DNA of 64,000 nt from Thioclava indica (GTDB taxonomy: Bacteria; Pseudomonadota; Alphaproteobacteria; Rhodobacterales; Rhodobacteraceae). Of the stretch, positions 8,903-17,578 are shown in pieces (position 1 is the first letter of the stretch; the number at the start of each line of letters is the position of its first letter). The position numbers and the translations under genes are program-made. The notes under the pieces are model-generated. The model saw only the letters and a list, made by a program, of their open reading frames with translations. It was not told the origin of the DNA and made no database searches. Where the stretch lies: NCBI RefSeq assembly GCF_000714545.1, contig NZ_AUNB01000013.1:1-64000 (forward strand). The letters run 5' to 3'.

Positions 8903-8999
8903 TGAGAGGTTGGCGCGGGCGAGCGCCTCGCCAACCCGGTCAGATCCGGAAGGAAGCAGCCGCAACGAGCCCCGCTTGGGTCGCTGTCCAGCCTCTCAC
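8903..8999 (+). ncRNA. ffs: Signal recognition particle RNA (4.5S type)
   Basis: The conserved SRP domain IV is present: GGTCAGATCCGGAAGGAAGC followed by AGCC, the binding site of Ffh. The ends pair (GAGAGG at 8904 with CCTCTC at 8992), which gives a single hairpin RNA of about 97 bases. The RNA works with Ffh and FtsY in co-translational targeting of membrane proteins. A promoter with correct spacing lies just upstream. In many bacteria ffs is close to dnaX, as here. Confidence 0.95.
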
Positions 9000-9073
9000 C
9001 CTTTCCCTGCTTCGCCATGACATTTGCGAGCCAAGGCTGCGCGCGGATAGTTTCGCGCCAAAGGGAGAGTCAT

Positions 9074-9130
9074 ATGATGCGTTTCGTTCTGGCCCTGCTG
9101 GCCCTGCTGCCGCTGCCGCTGGCGGCGTAA
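9074..9130 (+). other. Orphaned signal-peptide reading frame ending in TAA, in frame with the MBL gene
   Basis: An ATG at 9074 with a good GGGAGAG ribosome site opens 18 codons that read as a perfect Sec signal peptide (MMRFVLALLALLPLPLAA) and then TAA at 9128-9130. The following codons, in the same frame, are T-L-H-S-T-E-V-A-P, the expected start of the mature MBL-fold protein. A single base change (for example GAA or CAA to TAA) would explain this. See the next entry. Confidence 0.8.
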
Positions 9131-9133
9131 ACT

Positions 9134-9985
9134 TTGCATAGCACCGAGGTGGCCCCCGACACCTACGCCATTCAAGGCCCGTTCGGGCAGCGCAACGCCG
9201 AGAACCTTGGCAATAACGCGACATTCGGGGTGATCGTGACCGATGCGGGTGCGATTCTGGTCGATGCGGGGGCCTCGTTCAAAGGCGCGCAGGCGCTGGA
9301 TGAGGTCATCAAAACGCTGACCGATCAGCCGGTGAAATACGTCATCAATACCGGCGGGCAGGATCATCGCTGGCTGGGCAACAGCTATTGGCAGGCGCAG
9401 GGCGCGCAGGTGATTGCAAGCGAGGATGCGGCGGCCGATCAAAAGGCGCGCGGCTCGATGGAACTGACGATGCTGGACGCGCTGATGGGCAAAGCGGCGC
9501 TGGCGGGCACTACGCCTGCCTATGCCAATATCACCTTTGATGATCACCACAGCCTGACCCTTGGCGGGCGCGAGATCGAGATCACCCACCCCGGTCCCGC
9601 CCACACGCCGGGCGACAGCTATGTCTGGCTGCCCGCGCAATCTGTGATGTTCACCGGCGATATCGTTTTTGTCGGGCGTATTCTGGGCGTGCTGGATATG
9701 TCTTCGTCAAAAGGCTGGATCGCCGCCTTTGACGATATGGCCGCCCATAACCCCAAGGTGGTCGTGCCCGGTCACGGCCCCGCCACCGATCTGGCCACCG
9801 CGCGCCATGACACTTACGACTACCTAAACAATCTGCGCACCCAGATGGCCACCTATATCGAGGGCGGCGGCGAGATCATCGGCTCGGTCGAGGTCGATCA
9901 ATCCGCCTTCAGCTATCTGCAAGATTTCGACATGCTGGCCAAACGCAACGCGCAGGCGGTGTTTTCGCAGATGGAATGGGAATGA
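9134..9985 (+). CDS. MBL-fold metallo-hydrolase-like protein, signal peptide cut off by an in-frame stop
   Basis: 283 aa if translated from the TTG at 9134. The fold is that of metallo-beta-lactamases of the periplasmic SoxH/quinoprotein-associated type: FGVIVTDAGAILVDAG, then HTPGDSYVWLP, FTGDIVF and VVPGHGP. The normal HxHxDH metal motif is replaced by NTGGQDHRWLGN, so two of the usual His are missing while later ligands remain. A signal peptide is encoded just upstream in the same frame but separated by a TAA. The gene may be a recent pseudogene, may be read through, or may now make a cytoplasmic protein from the TTG, which has no evident ribosome site of its own. The body is intact with no further stop. 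Confidence 0.75.
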   Translation: MHSTEVAPDTYAIQGPFGQRNAENLGNNATFGVIVTDAGAILVDAGASFKGAQALDEVIKTLTDQPVKYVINTGGQDHRWLGNSYWQAQGAQVIASEDAAADQKARGSMELTMLDALMGKAALAGTTPAYANITFDDHHSLTLGGREIEITHPGPAHTPGDSYVWLPAQSVMFTGDIVFVGRILGVLDMSSSKGWIAAFDDMAAHNPKVVVPGHGPATDLATARHDTYDYLNNLRTQMATYIEGGGEIIGSVEVDQSAFSYLQDFDMLAKRNAQAVFSQMEWE

Positions 9986-10048
9986 GCCGGGTGGACCTTG
10001 CGCGCACGGGAGCCTAATCTAGCCGCTGAACCCAAGGCCGGAGCCCCG

Positions 10049-11782
10049 ATGAGCGAAACGCAATACCAAGTCCTCGCGCGTAAATACCGCCCCGCGACCT
10101 TTGCCGATCTGATTGGTCAGGAACCGATGGTGCGCACGCTGAAAAACGCGTTTGCCGCCGACCGGATCGCGCAGGCGTTTATCATGACGGGGATTCGCGG
10201 CACCGGCAAAACCACCACCGCGCGCATCATCGCCAAGGGGCTGAACTGCATCGGTCCCGACGGCAAAGGCACCCCCACGACCGAGCCCTGCGGCGAATGC
10301 GAACATTGCATTGCCATCGCCGAGGGCCGTCATGTCGATGTGATGGAGATGGACGCTGCCTCGCGCACCGGGGTTGGCGACATTCGCGAAATCATCGAGT
10401 CGGTGCATTACCGGGCGGCCTCGGCGCGCTACAAAGTCTATATCATCGACGAAGTTCACATGCTGTCCACGAGTGCGTTTAACGCGCTGCTCAAGACGCT
10501 CGAAGAACCGCCCGCGCATGTGAAATTCATTTTTGCCACGACTGAAATTCGCAAGGTTCCGGTGACGGTTCTGTCGCGTTGCCAGCGCTTTGATCTGCGC
10601 CGGATCGAGCCAGAGGTGATGATCGACCACCTCAAAACCATCGCGGCAAAGGAAAATGCGCAGATCGCCGATGACGCATTGGCGCTGATCACGCGCGCAG
10701 CCGAAGGGTCGGTGCGCGATGCGATGAGCCTGCTTGATCAGGCGATTGCGCATGGCGCGGGCGAAACCACCGCTGAACAAGTGCGCGCGATGCTGGGGCT
10801 GGCCGATCGCGGGCGGGTGCTCGATCTGTTTGACATGATCCTGCACGGTCAAGCCGCCGAGGCGCTGACCGAACTTTCCGCGCAATATGCCGATGGCGCT
10901 GACCCGATGGCGATCCTGCGCGATCTCGCCGAAATCACCCATTGGGTGTCGGTGATCAAGGTCACGCCCGAAGCCGCCGAAGACCCGACCGTGCCGCCAG
11001 ACGAGCGCAAGCGCGGACAGGAAATGGCGGGCGCAATTCCGATGCGGGTGCTGACGCGGCTGTGGCAGATGTTGCTGAAATCCATCGAGGAAGTCGCGGG
11101 CGCGCCCAATACGATGATGGCGACCGAAATGGCGATCATCCGCATGACGCATGTCTCCGACCTGCCCGATCCCGACACGCTGATCCGCAAGATCCAGCAG
11201 GGTGCGGGGGCTGGCACGCAAGCCGCCGGACGCGGCGCCGCGCCTGCAACCAGCCCGGTGCATGGTGCGACGTTGCGGGCACGGCGCGCAGGCGGTGGCG
11301 CTGTGGCCGTTGCACAGGCAAGCCCGGCTGAGGCGCCCGATGCGCTGGCGCGCTTTGCCAGCTTTGACGATGTGATCGACCTGATCGCGCGGATGCGTGA
11401 TATGACGCTACTGCTTGAAGTCGAAAGCAACCTGCGCCTTGTGAATTACCGCCCCGGCCGGATCGAGTTTGAACCCACCGAGCGCGCCTCGCGCGATCTC
11501 GCCGCCACGCTGTCTGCGCGTCTGCAAGGCTGGACCGGCGCACGCTGGGGGGTCTCGGTTGTGTCCGAGGGCGGGGCGCAAACCATCGCCGAGGTGAAAG
11601 CCGCGCAGATGGATCAGGCCAAGGCCGAGGCGATGCACAACCCGCTGGTCGCTGCCATCTTTGAGGTCTTCCCGCAGGCGAAATTTGACGAGATCACCGA
11701 TGCTGCCGCCCTGGAGGCCGAGATCACGACCGAGGCGCTGCCCGAAGTTGATGACGAATGGGATCCCTTCGAGGATGGCTAA
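10049..11782 (+). CDS. dnaX: DNA polymerase III subunits gamma/tau
   Basis: 577 aa from the ATG at 10049, beginning MSETQYQVLARKYRPATF as in the family; an earlier in-frame start at 9998 lies in the spacer. The clamp-loader AAA+ domain has Walker A GIRGTGKT (48-55), the zinc site with C..CGECEHC, Walker B IIDEVHML, and sensor-1 FATTEIRKVP with SRCQRF. A Pro/Ala-rich hinge near residue 400 leads to the tau C-terminal part. The product loads the beta clamp and links the replisome to DnaB. It is followed by ybaB and recR, the classical dnaX-ybaB-recR group. Confidence 0.97.
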   Translation: MSETQYQVLARKYRPATFADLIGQEPMVRTLKNAFAADRIAQAFIMTGIRGTGKTTTARIIAKGLNCIGPDGKGTPTTEPCGECEHCIAIAEGRHVDVMEMDAASRTGVGDIREIIESVHYRAASARYKVYIIDEVHMLSTSAFNALLKTLEEPPAHVKFIFATTEIRKVPVTVLSRCQRFDLRRIEPEVMIDHLKTIAAKENAQIADDALALITRAAEGSVRDAMSLLDQAIAHGAGETTAEQVRAMLGLADRGRVLDLFDMILHGQAAEALTELSAQYADGADPMAILRDLAEITHWVSVIKVTPEAAEDPTVPPDERKRGQEMAGAIPMRVLTRLWQMLLKSIEEVAGAPNTMMATEMAIIRMTHVSDLPDPDTLIRKIQQGAGAGTQAAGRGAAPATSPVHGATLRARRAGGGAVAVAQASPAEAPDALARFASFDDVIDLIARMRDMTLLLEVESNLRLVNYRPGRIEFEPTERASRDLAATLSARLQGWTGARWGVSVVSEGGAQTIAEVKAAQMDQAKAEAMHNPLVAAIFEVFPQAKFDEITDAAALEAEITTEALPEVDDEWDPFEDG

Positions 11783-11850
11783 GCGCGCGGACCTTGTCGC
11801 CAGCCCTGCCGATGCGTATCTGTGACAAAACGATCTAACAGGAGAAAGCG

Positions 11851-12195
11851 ATGTTCAAGGGACTGGGCGCAATGGGCGACATGGCCAAGATGATGAAGGC
11901 CGCCAAGGAAATGCAGGAAAAGATGGCGCATCTGCAATCCGAGCTAAGCGCGATTGTCGTCATCGGTGAGGCGGGCGGCGGTCTGGTGCAAGCGCGCGCC
12001 ACAGCCAAGGGCGAGTTGACGGGACTGTCGATTGATCCCTCGATCCTGCAAGCCTCGGAAAAGGAAGTCGTCGAAGACCTGATCCTCGCTGCCGTCAAGG
12101 ACACGCAAGCCAAGGCCAAGGAACGCGAAGGCGAAGAGCAAAAACGCCTGCTGCGCGAAATGGGCCTGCCCGAGAATATGGAACTTCCCGGTTGA
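11851..12195 (+). CDS. YbaB/EbfC nucleoid-associated protein
   Basis: 114 aa. The small DNA-binding protein of the YbaB/EbfC family: [22 protein letters not shown] at the start, [21 protein letters not shown] in the core and a helical C terminus with PENMELPG. It forms dimers that bind DNA without strong sequence preference. An AGGAGAAAG site precedes the ATG. The dnaX-ybaB-recR order supports a link with recombination repair. Confidence 0.95.
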   Translation: MFKGLGAMGDMAKMMKAAKEMQEKMAHLQSELSAIVVIGEAGGGLVQARATAKGELTGLSIDPSILQASEKEVVEDLILAAVKDTQAKAKEREGEEQKRLLREMGLPENMELPG

Positions 12196-12211
12196 TCGGA
12201 CGGCGCTGCCA

Positions 12212-12811
12212 ATGACCCAAGGGCGCGACGAGATTGAGGGGCTGATCGCGCTGATGGCGCGGCTGCCCGGTCTTGGGCCGCGCTCGGCGCGCCGCGCGGT
12301 GCTGCACCTGATTTCCAAACGCGCGCAACTGATGGCGCCACTGGCCGAGGTGATGGCCGATGTCGCGCGCAACGCCCGCGAATGTGCGCGCTGCGGCAAT
12401 ATTTCGGGCCAGCCAATCTGCACCATCTGCGAGGACGAGCGCCGCGCTATCGGCGAGATCTGCGTGATCGAGGATGTCGCCGATCTCTGGGCGATGGAGC
12501 GCGGCCACGCCTTCAAGGGTCGCTACCATGTGCTGGGCGGCACGCTGTCCGCACTCGATGCCATCGGCCCCGAAGAATTACGCATCCCCGACCTGATCGC
12601 GCGCATTCAAGACGAAGGCATCCGCGAGGTGATCCTCGCGCTCAATGCCACGGTCGAGGGCCAGACCACCGCCCATTACATCGCCGAGGCGCTTGAACCG
12701 ATGGGGGTTTCCGTCACCAGCCTCGCGCAGGGCGTGCCAATCGGAGGCGAGCTGGATTATCTCGACGACGGCACCATCCAGGCCGCCCTGCGCGCGCGCA
12801 AAGCGTTCTAA
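12212..12811 (+). CDS. recR: Recombination mediator RecR
   Basis: 199 aa. RecR acts with RecO and RecF to load RecA at gaps. Visible are the helix-hairpin-helix near the N terminus ([18 protein letters not shown]), a C4 zinc finger ([16 protein letters not shown]), and the TOPRIM domain ([14 protein letters not shown], then [17 protein letters not shown]), ending with the Walker-like [18 protein letters not shown]. It begins 16 bases after ybaB, so the two are probably co-transcribed with dnaX. Confidence 0.97.
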   Translation: MTQGRDEIEGLIALMARLPGLGPRSARRAVLHLISKRAQLMAPLAEVMADVARNARECARCGNISGQPICTICEDERRAIGEICVIEDVADLWAMERGHAFKGRYHVLGGTLSALDAIGPEELRIPDLIARIQDEGIREVILALNATVEGQTTAHYIAEALEPMGVSVTSLAQGVPIGGELDYLDDGTIQAALRARKAF

Positions 12812-12862
12812 GCTCCGCTTTCATCTAGCCCTAAATACTCCCGCCGGAGGCCCCGGCCGGCC
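12812..12862 (-). repeat. Intergenic hairpin repeat, copy 2 (short)
   Basis: On the minus strand this reads GGCGGGAGTATTT, two variable bases, then GGCTAGATGAAAGC, nearly identical to the 3' part of copy 1. The long hairpin is reduced to a GC-rich palindromic stretch (GGCCGGCCGGGGCC). It lies directly after the recR stop codon. Confidence 0.65.
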
Positions 12863-12960
12863 AAGCGCGCTCTCGCTGGCGTCATCGCTCGCCCATTGAA
12901 CCCTCGCCCGCGTCTCGCTATCAGAGAGACATCCCGAAACGAGCCGCGAGACCGCCACCG

Positions 12961-13626
12961 ATGATCCGCCTCTATCATGTCGCGCTATCCCCCTATTGCC
13001 GCAAAGTCCGCCTCACGCTGGCCGAGAAAAAGCTTGAGGTCGAACTGGTCGAAGAACGCTACTGGGAGCAGCAGGCCGATTTTCTGCGCCGCAACCCGGC
13101 GGGCAAGGTGCCGGTGCTCAAGATGGACGGCATGGTGATGGCCGAAAGTCAGGCGATCTGCGAATATATCGACGAACGCTACCCCGAAGCCCCCTTGCTG
13201 CCCCGCGATGCGGCCGCGCGCTATGAGGTGCGCCGTCTGTGCGCGTGGTTCGACGATAAATTCAATGCCGAAGTGACCAGCAAGGTGATGGGCGAACGGG
13301 TCTGGAAGAAAGTCCGCAAAGAGGGCTATCCCGACAGCAAGACCGTGAAAGCGGGGCTGTCGGCGATCAAGTTTCACCTTGATTACATGGGCTGGCTTCT
13401 TGATCAGCGCCGCTGGCTGGCGGGCGATGTGATGACGCTCGCCGATTTCGCCGCCGCCGCGCATCTGAGCTGTCTCGATTACATTTCCGATGTGGATTGG
13501 AACCGCTCGGAGGCGGTGAAGGATTGGTACGCCAAGATCAAATCCCGCCCGGCGTTCCGCTCGCTTCTGGCCGATCAACTGTCGGGTATGCCGCCTGCCC
13601 CGCAATATGGCGAGCTGGATTTCTGA
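12961..13626 (+). CDS. Glutathione S-transferase family protein
   Basis: 221 aa. The N-terminal thioredoxin-like domain starts [22 protein letters not shown], with the CRK-type active-site region, then [13 protein letters not shown] and the [13 protein letters not shown] glutathione-binding turn. An all-helical C-terminal domain follows, containing [20 protein letters not shown]. The substrate is not evident. Upstream spacing from recR is about 150 bases and holds repeat copy 2. It ends just before repeat copy 3. Confidence 0.93.
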   Translation: MIRLYHVALSPYCRKVRLTLAEKKLEVELVEERYWEQQADFLRRNPAGKVPVLKMDGMVMAESQAICEYIDERYPEAPLLPRDAAARYEVRRLCAWFDDKFNAEVTSKVMGERVWKKVRKEGYPDSKTVKAGLSAIKFHLDYMGWLLDQRRWLAGDVMTLADFAAAAHLSCLDYISDVDWNRSEAVKDWYAKIKSRPAFRSLLADQLSGMPPAPQYGELDF

Positions 13627-13634
13627 ACGCGCGC

Positions 13635-13690
13635 TGGGGGTTTTGCACCCCCAGACCCCCGCAGGATATTTCTATCAAGAGGAAGAGGCC
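13635..13690 (+). repeat. Intergenic hairpin repeat, copy 3
   Basis: GGGGGTTTTGCACCCCC (hairpin), then GACCCCCGCAGGATATTT and CAAGAGGAAGAGG. The order of parts matches copies 1 and 4. The 3' end of this copy supplies the purine-rich ribosome site of queG. Confidence 0.65.
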
Positions 13691-14719
13691 GTGGACGATC
13701 TTAAATCACGGCTGGTGGGCAAAGCGCTTGAGGAAGGGTTTTCCAAGGCGCGCGTCACGACGCCTGATGCGATTCCGCAAGCGGCGACGCGGCTTGAGGC
13801 GTTTGTGGGCGCCGGGATGCATGGCGAGATGGGCTGGATGGAGGAGCGGCGCGTTTGGCGGGGCGATCCGACGGCACTTTGGCCGCAGGCGCGCTCGGTG
13901 TTGATGTTGGCCGAGAGCTATTCGCCCGACTATGATCCGCTAAAGCTGTTGGAGCAGCATGATCGCGGGGTGATTTCCGCTTATGCGCAGGGGCGCGATT
14001 ATCATGATCTGGTCAAGAAACGGCTGAAACGGGTCGGGCGCTGGTTGCTGGAACAAGCGCCCGAAGGCGAGATCAAGGTGTTCGTCGATACCGCGCCGGT
14101 GATGGAGAAACCGCTGGCGCAGGCGGCGGGTTTGGGCTGGCAGGGCAAGCACACCAATCTGTTGGCGCGCGATCTGGGCAACTGGTTTTTCCTTGGCGCG
14201 ATTTTTACCACATTGGAGTTGGCACCCGATAGCCCCGAGGTCGAGCATTGCGGCAATTGCACTGCCTGTCTGGATATCTGCCCGACGCAGGCCTTTCCCG
14301 CGCCGTTCCAGCTTGATGCACGCCGTTGCATTTCTTATCTCACGATTGAACACAGCGGCCCGATTGATCTGGAATTGCGCGCCAAGATGGGCAACCGGAT
14401 TTATGGCTGTGATGATTGTCTTGCCGCCTGCCCGTGGAACAAATTTGCCGCGGCAGCCCGCGAGACCCGCTATCATGGCGGGGTGGGCGCGCCACCTTTG
14501 GCAGAACTCGCTGCGCTGGATGACGCCGCCTTTCGCGCGCGGTTTTCCGGCTCGCCTGTCAAGCGGATCGGGCGGGACCGGTTCTTGCGCAACGTGCTGT
14601 ATGCGATTGGCAATTCGGGGGATGAGGCGCTGGCACAGGCTGCGCGAGTGCATTTGACAGATCCCAATCCCGTGGTTGCCGAGGCGGCATCTTGGGCGCT
14701 GGCGCAGTTGGGGGCATAA
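13691..14719 (+). CDS. queG: Epoxyqueuosine reductase
   Basis: 342 aa from the GTG at 13691 (VDDLKSRLV), which follows an AGAGGAAGAGG tract; the frame is open further upstream only because it runs through the GST end and the repeat. QueG reduces epoxyqueuosine to queuosine in tRNA, using cobalamin and two [4Fe-4S] clusters. The two ferredoxin-type motifs are present: [16 protein letters not shown] and the Cys of [11 protein letters not shown]. The region around GMHGEMGWM and [12 protein letters not shown] is typical. HEAT-like residues end the protein. Confidence 0.95.
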   Translation: MDDLKSRLVGKALEEGFSKARVTTPDAIPQAATRLEAFVGAGMHGEMGWMEERRVWRGDPTALWPQARSVLMLAESYSPDYDPLKLLEQHDRGVISAYAQGRDYHDLVKKRLKRVGRWLLEQAPEGEIKVFVDTAPVMEKPLAQAAGLGWQGKHTNLLARDLGNWFFLGAIFTTLELAPDSPEVEHCGNCTACLDICPTQAFPAPFQLDARRCISYLTIEHSGPIDLELRAKMGNRIYGCDDCLAACPWNKFAAAARETRYHGGVGAPPLAELAALDDAAFRARFSGSPVKRIGRDRFLRNVLYAIGNSGDEALAQAARVHLTDPNPVVAEAASWALAQLGA

Positions 14720-14768
14720 ATTGCATGCGCGCTCTGGCATCGGCGCGCGCATCTGTTAGGGAACGTGT

Positions 14769-15710
14769 ATGACCGCCCCCGCCCTCACCTCGCCTGCGCC
14801 ATTCCTTGGCATCGCTCTGAAACTGGGCACGGTGACCGGGTTCGTCATCATGCAGGCACTTATCAAGGCGGTATCGGACACGATTCCCCCCGGTGAGGCG
14901 GTGTTTTTCCGCTCGGCCTTTGGCCTTGTGCCGCTGCTTATCTGGCTGGCATGGCGGCACGAGTTGCGCGGAGGCTTGCGCGCGGCCAAGCCGATCAACC
15001 ATGTGATGCGCGGGGTGATCGGCACGACGGCGATGGCGCTGAGCTTTGCCTGCCTTGCCTATCTGCCGCTGCCCGAGGCAACCGCTTTGGGCTATGCCGC
15101 GCCACTGCTAACGGTGGTGTTTGCCGCGCTTTTCTTAGGCGAGACCGTGCGGATTTTTCGCTTTTCAGCCGTGGGCCTAGGGCTTGCGGGGGTTTTGGTC
15201 GTGCTGTGGCCACGGCTTGGCGGGTCCGGGCCCGCGCAAGGGGCCGAGGCGTTTGGCGCGGCTCTCGCCTTGGCGGGCGCGACCTGCGCGGCCTTGGCGC
15301 AGATCCAGATCCGCCGGATGGTTAACACCGAGCGCACCTCGGCCATCGTGTTCTGGTTTTCGATCACGGCAACGACGCTGTCGCTGGCCTCGATTCCCTT
15401 TGGCTGGGTCATGCCAACCCCGCGTGAGGCGACCCTGCTGATCTTGGCGGGGCTGATTGGGGGAACGGGGCAGATCATGCTGACCTCGGCCTATCGGTTT
15501 GCCGATGCCTCGCTGATTGCGCCGTTTGATTATGCCTCGATGCTGATGGCGTTGGCGATTGGTTATGTGTTTTTCGCCGAAATTCCAACGGCATGGACGC
15601 TAAGCGGCGCGGGGCTTGTGATCTGCGCGGGCATCTTGATTATCTGGCGCGAGCGGCAATTGGGGCTGGAGCGGCGGCGCGCACGCAAGGCGGGATCTAC
15701 GCAGGCGTAA
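14769..15710 (+). CDS. EamA-family (DMT) transporter
   Basis: 313 aa with about ten membrane segments in two EamA halves. The first half has PGEAVFFRSAFGLVPL and YLPLPEATALGYAAPLLTVVFAALFLGE; the second repeats the pattern with SLIAPFDYASMLMALAIGYVFFAEIP. Such proteins move metabolites or riboflavin, amino acids and similar solutes across the inner membrane; the substrate cannot be told from sequence. The gene starts 49 bases after queG. Confidence 0.9.
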   Translation: MTAPALTSPAPFLGIALKLGTVTGFVIMQALIKAVSDTIPPGEAVFFRSAFGLVPLLIWLAWRHELRGGLRAAKPINHVMRGVIGTTAMALSFACLAYLPLPEATALGYAAPLLTVVFAALFLGETVRIFRFSAVGLGLAGVLVVLWPRLGGSGPAQGAEAFGAALALAGATCAALAQIQIRRMVNTERTSAIVFWFSITATTLSLASIPFGWVMPTPREATLLILAGLIGGTGQIMLTSAYRFADASLIAPFDYASMLMALAIGYVFFAEIPTAWTLSGAGLVICAGILIIWRERQLGLERRRARKAGSTQA

Positions 15711-15804
15711 GCACGAAAGAGCGAGCCATTTGATCTAGGGCATGCCGACTCGGGAGAAATCTGCTATAAACGGACCCTCAGCGACCAAAAGAGGAGCCTA
15801 AGCG

Positions 15805-15990
15805 ATGTCCCGTCATATCACTGACCACGCCAGATCCGCCTCGGAAGGCGCACGTTTAAAGCGTTTTCTCGAGTTGCAACGCAAGGAAGGCATTCATCCC
15901 GCCGTGCAAGAGCTATCGCAGCGCGCGCATGGGAATTCTGGCGCGCGCGTCACGCAGTTTGTGCGTATCGAGCGCCACGAAGAGACCTGA
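15805..15990 (+). CDS. Small hypothetical protein (61 aa)
   Basis: 61 aa with a GAGGAG ribosome site at normal spacing and a convergent terminator just after it, which support a real gene. The protein is basic and polar with no membrane segment, helical from RLKRFLELQRKEGIHPAVQELSQ onward. I do not recognise a family. A TATAAA sequence occurs about 35 bases before the ATG, without a convincing -35 partner. Confidence 0.55.
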   Translation: MSRHITDHARSASEGARLKRFLELQRKEGIHPAVQELSQRAHGNSGARVTQFVRIERHEET

Positions 15991-16009
15991 AACCGCCCGT
16001 TTGAACGTC

Positions 16010-16037
16010 AAAAGGGCGCGTTCTGCGACGCGCCCCT
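16010..16037. terminator. Bidirectional terminator between the 61-aa gene and ilvE
   Basis: GGGCGCGT and ACGCGCCC form an 8-bp stem with a 6-base loop. Read on the minus strand (after ilvE) the stem is followed by TTTT; on the plus strand the T run is poor. Confidence 0.7.
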
Positions 16038-16058
16038 CACTGTCGTTGTTATCGCAGA

Positions 16059-16928
16059 TTAGCGGCGCACGAGTTTCTCGTAGGTTTCCGCGATGTCACG
16101 CGTCAGCGCGCCAACCTCAAAGGTAAAGCCGCCGATTTCCGACACCGGGGTGACTTCGGCGGCGGTGCCTGTCAGCCAGCATTGTTCGAAATCAGCCAGT
16201 TCGGTGGGCTCGATCCGGCGCTCATGCACAGTGATGCCCTTGTCCTTGAGCAGCCCGATCACGGTCTGGCGGGTGATCCCGTTCAAGAAGCAATCGGCTT
16301 GCGGCGTGTGCACCTCGCCATCTTTGACAAAGAAGATATTCGCGCCCGTCGCCTCAGCCACATAACCGCGCCAATCCATGAACAGCGCGTCCGAATAGCC
16401 GCGATCCTCGGCGGCGTGTTTGGACATGGTGCAGATCATATACAGACCGGCGGCCTTGGCCTCGACGGGAATGGTGCGCGGGTCGGGGCGGCGCCATTTC
16501 GCAATATCGAGCCGCGCGCCCTTCATCTTGGCATCGCCGTAATAGTTGCCCCATTCCCAGCCAGCCACGGCCAGCCGCACCGGGTTCTTGCGCGCCGAAA
16601 CGCCCATGTCATCGCCCGCCCCGCGCCACGCCACCGCGCGCACATAGGCGTCGGTCCAGCCATTGGCCTTGAGCATCGCATATTTCGCCTCTTCGATTTC
16701 ATCGACCGAAAAGGGGATTTCCATATCCAGCAGATTGGCGGAGCGGCGCAAACGCTCGGAATGCTGGCGCGATTTGAAGATCGTGCCATTGTAGCAGCGT
16801 TCGCCTTCAAATACCGAGGAGGCGTAGTGCAGCGCGTGGGTAAGAATATGGACATTGGCATCACGCCAGTCCACCAACGTCCCATCCATCCAGATCTTGC
16901 CATCGCGATCATCATAAGCCCCGGCCAT
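16059..16928 (-). CDS. ilvE: Branched-chain amino acid aminotransferase
   Basis: 289 aa. A class IV PLP enzyme that makes valine, leucine and isoleucine from their keto acids. It begins KIWMDGTLVDWRDANVHILTHALHYASSVFEGERCYNG, as in BCATs, and carries the class IV signature around EATGANIFFVKDG and the late ITRQTVIGLLKD. The closely related D-amino acid and aminodeoxychorismate enzymes are less likely from the N terminus. A GGAGAG site lies before the ATG. It is transcribed away from petP. Confidence 0.92.
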   Translation of the reverse strand: MAGAYDDRDGKIWMDGTLVDWRDANVHILTHALHYASSVFEGERCYNGTIFKSRQHSERLRRSANLLDMEIPFSVDEIEEAKYAMLKANGWTDAYVRAVAWRGAGDDMGVSARKNPVRLAVAGWEWGNYYGDAKMKGARLDIAKWRRPDPRTIPVEAKAAGLYMICTMSKHAAEDRGYSDALFMDWRGYVAEATGANIFFVKDGEVHTPQADCFLNGITRQTVIGLLKDKGITVHERRIEPTELADFEQCWLTGTAAEVTPVSEIGGFTFEVGALTRDIAETYEKLVRR

Positions 16929-16961
16929 CTTACTCTCCTTGGCATCTTGCCATTTTACGAA

Positions 16962-17002
16962 TGTTGCGCAGTTTAGGACCGAAGCGGTCGTTTGTTGCGC
17001 AG
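16962..17002. promoter_or_regulatory. Pair of 10-bp direct repeats between ilvE and petP
   Basis: TGTTGCGCAG occurs at 16962-16971 and again at 16993-17002, 31 bases apart (close to three helix turns), in the only spacer between the divergent ilvE and petP genes. This is a candidate operator for a dimeric regulator, possibly PetP itself. Confidence 0.4.
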
Positions 17003-17080
17003 AAACTGCCGTTCGCTAACAGTTCGATCTTGGATAGTCAACAAGACTGACTTAAAGTCACGAAAAAGAGAGAGGGTGAG

Positions 17081-17578
17081 ATGGCCGATAGTGGAACTCC
17101 GGGGGGCGAAACCCTTCTGTTTCTTACCGATGAGCAGCTCAGACGTGGGATCGAAGCCATGTTCTTTGCCTATCGCGCGTTTACTGCCGATCCTGACAGG
17201 CTTCTGGAAGAGCATGGCTATGGCCGCGCCCACCACCGCGCCCTGCATTTCATCAATCGCCAATCGGGGCTGACGGTCACGACGCTGCTGGCGCTGCTGG
17301 GCGTGACCAAGCAATCGCTGAACCGGGTGTTGCGCACGCTGATCGAGGATGGTCTGGTTGAAAGCCGGGTGGGGCGGCGCGACAAGCGTGAGCGCCAGTT
17401 GTTTTTGACCGAGGAAGGTTTAACCCTTGAGCGAGCATTGTCCGAGGCACAGCGGGGCCGGATGCGCAGCGCCTATCGCGCCGCCGGGCCGCAGGCTGTG
17501 GCGGGGTTTCGTCAGGTTCTTGAGGCAATGATGGGGGCTGACTTGCAGCGAATTTATCAGCAGATGAAGGAAGAGTAA
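17081..17578 (+). CDS. petP: MarR-family transcriptional regulator PetP
   Basis: 165 aa. A winged-helix MarR protein: HHRALHFINRQSGLTVTTLLALLGVTKQSLNRVLRTLIEDGLVESRVGRRDKRERQLFLTEEG covers the recognition helix and wing with the conserved D-x-R. The stop codon overlaps the start of the next gene (TAATG), and petABC follow, which is the petP-petR-petABC order described for Rhodobacter capsulatus. In that species PetR is needed for growth under respiratory and photosynthetic conditions. The identity is from family plus position. Confidence 0.88.
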   Translation: MADSGTPGGETLLFLTDEQLRRGIEAMFFAYRAFTADPDRLLEEHGYGRAHHRALHFINRQSGLTVTTLLALLGVTKQSLNRVLRTLIEDGLVESRVGRRDKRERQLFLTEEGLTLERALSEAQRGRMRSAYRAAGPQAVAGFRQVLEAMMGADLQRIYQQMKEE

